A DNA stretch of 17,554 nucleotides, from contig DASWMO010000235.1 in the NCBI GenBank assembly GCA_036399715.1, forward strand, positions 1-17,554, in the 5' to 3' direction. Every line of letters begins with the position of its first letter. The stretch's first letter is position 1. The notes under the pieces were generated by a model. That model was not told the DNA's origin. It worked only from the letters and a program-made list of their open reading frames with translations, and did not search any database. Source of the stretch: DASVSE01 sp036399715 (GTDB lineage: Bacteria > Bacteroidota > Rhodothermia > Rhodothermales > Rubricoccaceae). A program made the translations under genes and the position numbers. Below, in pieces: positions 14,888 through 17,554 of the stretch.

Positions 14888-16942
14888 GTGTCCCCCGACC
14901 CCGAGCTTCTCCCTGACGGCACCGCGGCCGACGGATCAACGGGCGATGGCGCCCCGAGCGATGACGCGGCGGGCGACGACCTCGTTCGGGCGCTGCCGGA
15001 CACGCTCGCGTCCAAGATCGCCGCCGGCGAGGTCGTGCAGCGGCCCGCGTCGGCGCTGAAGGAGATGATGGAGAACGCCCTCGACGCGGGCGCCTCTCAG
15101 ATCGACGTCGTGCTCCGCCGCGCGGGGTCGGACCTCATCCAGGTAACCGACGACGGCTGCGGCATGGGCCCGCGCGACGCCGTCGCGGCCTTCGGGCGCC
15201 ACGCGACAAGCAAGCTGCGCGCCTTCGAGGACCTCGAACGCCTGCGGACGCTCGGCTTCCGCGGCGAGGCCCTTGCGTCGATCGCGTCGGTTGCACGCGT
15301 CGAACTCAAGACAAAGCGGCGCCAGGACGCGACCGCCATGTGCGTCCGCGTCGACGGCGGCGACCTCGTCTCGGCCGATCCCTGCGCCGCGCCCGACGGC
15401 ACGTGCCTCTCGGTCCGGACGCTGTTCTACAACGTCCCCGCGCGGCGGGCCTTCCTCAAGAGCCCCGCGACCGAGTTCAAGCACCTCGTCGAGACGTTCC
15501 AGGCGCTCGCGCTCTCGCACCCAGGCGTCGGGTTCTCGCTCGTCCACGACGACACCGACGTGTACCGCCTGCCTCCGGCGGACCGCCTCGCAGTCCGCCT
15601 CGGCGACCTGCTCGGGCAGGACCTCTCGGAGCGCCTCGTCGAGGTCGCCGAGGCGACGACGTACCTGTCGGTCCGCGGCGTCGTCGGGGACCCGGCGGCG
15701 GCGCGGCGCTCGCGCGGCGACCAGTACCTCTTCGTCAACAACCGTTACGTCAAGAGCCGCGCCCTCGACCATGCCGTCGCGACAGCCTTCGGTGCGCTCC
15801 TGCCGGACGGCCACCACGCGCTCTCTGCGCTCTTTCTCGACGTCGACCCGCGCCACGTGGACGTCAACGTGCACCCGACCAAAACCGAGGTCCTGTTCGA
15901 CGACGACCGCGGCGTGTACAGCTTCGTCCGCGCGGTCGTCAAAAAGGGCCTCGCCGAGTCCGGCCTCGGGCTGAGCTTCGATGGCGCCATGCCTGTCGAC
16001 GCGCCGACCGTCCCGTCTGCAGGCGGGGCGGAGCCGGTAGTGAACGGGTCAGCGAACGAGACGCCGCCTTCGTCGTGGGGTGCCGGAACGAGTGGTGACG
16101 CGTTCCCTAGGCTCCCGCCCGAGCCGCCGCGCACGGCGTCGCTTCCGTCCGGCGCCAACCCGCCCGGCGACCACCCCGACGACTGGCACTCCACGCCGCC
16201 GTCTGAATTCGCCATTCCGGCCACGATGCCGCCCCCGGACCCGTGGCCCGACTGGGCGCCCGCGCTCGACCCCGCCCGGACAGGCCCGCACGAGGCCACC
16301 CGTCCGCCGGCCGGGGTCTACGCCGCCATCCCGGCCCGGCGCGACGCCGAAGCGCTCGGCGACCTCGACGCCGACACCGGCCGCACACTGTGGCAGCTCC
16401 ACGGCCGCTACCTGCTCTCGCCTGTCCGCTCGGGCCTGCTCATCATCGACCAGCAGGCAGCCCACGAGCGCATCCTCTACGAGCGCGCGCTCGCGTCGAT
16501 GGACAGCGGGATGGCCCCGCGGCAGCAACTCCTGTTCCCGTTCACGGTCCGCCTCGCGCCGTCCGACCGCGCCCTGTTCGACGAGATCGGGCCAGACCTC
16601 GCCGCGCTCGGCTTCGACCTCGCGCCGACCAAGGACGGCGCGGTTCTCGTCCGCGGCCTCCCGGCCGACGTCACGCTCGGAGACGAGCGCGCCGTCCTCG
16701 ACGACCTGCTCGCGCAGTACCGCCGCAACGCGAACCTGCTGCGCCTCGACGCCCGCGACAACCTCGCTCGGAGCCTCGCGCGGCGATCCGCCATCCGCCC
16801 CGGCCACACGCTGCGTCCGCCCGAGGCCCGCGCGCTCGTGGACCAGCTCTTCGCCTGCTCGGACCCGTTTACAGACCCTAACGGCCGCCCGACGCTCGTC
16901 CGCCTCCCCGAAGACGAGATCGAGCGCCGCTTCAAGCGGTAA
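14888..16942 (+). CDS. mutL: DNA mismatch repair protein MutL
   Basis: 684 residues from a GTG at 14888; this start is chosen because the conserved domain opens shortly after (LVRALPDTLASKIAAGEVVQ, 32-51) and no suitable ATG lies closer. The GHKL ATPase is intact: ENALDAGA (Glu62, Asn63), DDGCGM (88-93), ATSKL lid (106-110) and GFRGEALASI (123-132). The transducer domain ends with NVHPTKTEVLF (His329-Lys332). A Pro-rich linker (about 365-490) leads to the C-terminal dimerisation domain. There the endonuclease motif DQHA(x)2E(x)4E reads DQQAAHERILYE (521-532), the ACR motif is ARR (631-633), CPHGRP is DPNGRP (663-668), and the terminal FxR is present (FKR, 682-684). The protein signals MutS mismatch recognition; incision by this copy is doubtful. 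Confidence 0.95.
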   Translation: MSPDPELLPDGTAADGSTGDGAPSDDAAGDDLVRALPDTLASKIAAGEVVQRPASALKEMMENALDAGASQIDVVLRRAGSDLIQVTDDGCGMGPRDAVAAFGRHATSKLRAFEDLERLRTLGFRGEALASIASVARVELKTKRRQDATAMCVRVDGGDLVSADPCAAPDGTCLSVRTLFYNVPARRAFLKSPATEFKHLVETFQALALSHPGVGFSLVHDDTDVYRLPPADRLAVRLGDLLGQDLSERLVEVAEATTYLSVRGVVGDPAAARRSRGDQYLFVNNRYVKSRALDHAVATAFGALLPDGHHALSALFLDVDPRHVDVNVHPTKTEVLFDDDRGVYSFVRAVVKKGLAESGLGLSFDGAMPVDAPTVPSAGGAEPVVNGSANETPPSSWGAGTSGDAFPRLPPEPPRTASLPSGANPPGDHPDDWHSTPPSEFAIPATMPPPDPWPDWAPALDPARTGPHEATRPPAGVYAAIPARRDAEALGDLDADTGRTLWQLHGRYLLSPVRSGLLIIDQQAAHERILYERALASMDSGMAPRQQLLFPFTVRLAPSDRALFDEIGPDLAALGFDLAPTKDGAVLVRGLPADVTLGDERAVLDDLLAQYRRNANLLRLDARDNLARSLARRSAIRPGHTLRPPEARALVDQLFACSDPFTDPNGRPTLVRLPEDEIERRFKR

Positions 16943-17058
16943 GGGGTTCGGTGTTCGATATGCGGGCCCGGTTTTTCGTCGTAACCCGACGCCGCGGAGA
17001 CGCCCCACGGCGCGCGTCTACGAACGCGGGAACGCCGGGGAAAACGACTGCCAGGCAC

Positions 17059-17108
17059 AAAAAAGCCTCCCCTCTCAGACGGGACGGGATACCCGGGGGC
17101 GGGGGAGG
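17059..17108 (-). terminator. Leftward-oriented intrinsic terminator candidate between mutL and tilS
   Basis: On the minus strand CCTCCCC (17108-17102) pairs with GGGGAGG (17072-17066) and is followed by C and then TTTTTT (17064-17059). The loop holds a further stem CGGG-ata-CCCG (17085-17095). The orientation is opposite to both neighbouring genes, so it would stop antisense or leftward transcripts. The plus strand has the A-tract before the stem and no T-run after it. Confidence 0.45.
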
Positions 17109-17157
17109 GTGACTGGTACACCGCTCAAGCCGGCACACGGCCCAATCGCGACCTTGT

Positions 17158-17177
17158 AGCGCTCCGCAGCGCTCCGC
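17158..17177 (+). repeat. 10-base perfect tandem repeat upstream of tilS
   Basis: AGCGCTCCGC occurs twice in a row, ending 7 bases before the proposed GTG start of tilS. Each unit contains the palindrome AGCGCT. Its role is unknown; it sits where the ribosome would land. Confidence 0.6.
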
Positions 17178-17184
17178 CCCGCCT

Positions 17185-17554
17185 GTGTCCGCCTTCCCCG
17201 ACCGCCTCGCCGCCGCCCTCACCGGTTCCTGCGCCGTCGCGCCGGGCACGCGTCTCGTGGTCGGGACGAGCGGCGGCGTGGATTCGACCGTTCTCTTCCG
17301 AGCCTTGCGATCGCTCGGACACGACGCCGTCGCCGTCTACGTCGACCACGGGCTGCGTCCCGAGACCGCCGACGAGGCGACGTTCGTCCGCGCCCTCGCG
17401 GCCGACCTCGACGCAGAAGCCCTCGTCGTCGCGGCGCCCGTCGGCGCCGGAAACCGGCAGGATGCCGCCCGGCGCGCGCGCTACGCGGCCCTCGCCGATG
17501 CGGCGCAGCGCGTCGGTTCTGCCGGCGTGGCCGTCGGGCACACAGCGACGGACC
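17185..17554 (+). CDS. tilS: tRNA(Ile)-lysidine synthase TilS, N-terminal part (cut by window end)
   Basis: 123 codons are visible from a GTG at 17185. The N-type ATP pyrophosphatase PP-loop is VVGTSGGVDSTVLF (SGGVDS at 29-34). VAVYVDHGLRPE is the TilS strand two with the family-typical DHGLR block, QDAARRARYAAL matches the conserved R..RY segment, and VGHTATD at the window edge begins the GHxxxD motif. TilS converts the wobble cytidine of the tRNA-Ile CAU anticodon to lysidine using lysine and ATP, and is essential in most bacteria. The start is chosen because roughly 25 residues normally precede the PP-loop; no ATG is available nearby. The gene is 242 bases downstream of mutL on the same strand. 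Confidence 0.9.
   Translation, partial: MSAFPDRLAAALTGSCAVAPGTRLVVGTSGGVDSTVLFRALRSLGHDAVAVYVDHGLRPETADEATFVRALAADLDAEALVVAAPVGAGNRQDAARRARYAALADAAQRVGSAGVAVGHTATD

Noticed and set aside
16971..16991. T-run plus CGTCG/CGACG hairpin just after mutL as its terminator
   Set aside because: The T-run precedes the 5-base stem in the direction of mutL transcription, so the arrangement is wrong for an intrinsic terminator on that strand, and on the other strand the stem is followed by A bases.

Overview
The window is a GC-rich stretch of bacterial chromosome that is almost entirely coding. Its gene content and style suggest Bacteroidota in the broad sense, most likely the Rhodothermota/Rubricoccaceae side. 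This is an inference from four things: a secreted protein with a type IX secretion sorting domain, a sufB-sufC-sufD-MIP18 operon, missing Shine-Dalgarno sequences with C-rich leaders instead, and a MutL with an altered C-terminal site. No rRNA, tRNA, CRISPR array or transposase was seen, and no gene-free stretch exceeds about 250 bases.

Layout, left to right. (1) 1-3290 (-) is a large secreted phospholipase-D-like protein with a T9SS sorting domain, cut by the window edge. It diverges from a rightward operon (3477-6014): a lipoprotein resembling a shrunken M16 peptidase, then two TPM-domain membrane proteins that overlap by an ATGA. The 186-base gap between the divergent genes carries a 27-base inverted repeat (25/27 identical) whose two copies end exactly at the two start codons. 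(2) 6030-6449 (-) is a small VOC/glyoxalase-fold protein. (3) 6608-10756 (-) is the SUF iron-sulfur operon, transcribed sufB, sufC, sufD, MIP18/DUF59. A small hairpin follows each of the four stop codons. An A-type carrier (SufA/ErpA-like, 10913-11257) diverges from it across a gap holding an 8-base inverted repeat. (4) 11254-12153 (-) holds two uncharacterised small genes, one with a heptad-repeat coiled coil. (5) 12295-14715 (-) is a UbiB/ABC1 kinase-like protein with a long disordered N-terminus, followed by a DUF486 membrane protein. (6) 14888-16942 (+) is mutL, and 17185 to the window end (+) is the start of tilS.

Most of the window is housekeeping: Fe-S assembly, mismatch repair, tRNA-Ile lysidine synthesis, and quinone- or lipid-related kinase function. 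The least ordinary parts are the shared leader element at the divergent secreted-protein/lipoprotein pair, which has a shortened third copy in the ubiB leader, the hairpin punctuation of the suf operon, the MutL with degenerate endonuclease motifs, and the M16-like lipoprotein. No clearly new multi-gene system such as a defence island or biosynthetic cluster is visible. All family calls are from reading motifs, without database searches.
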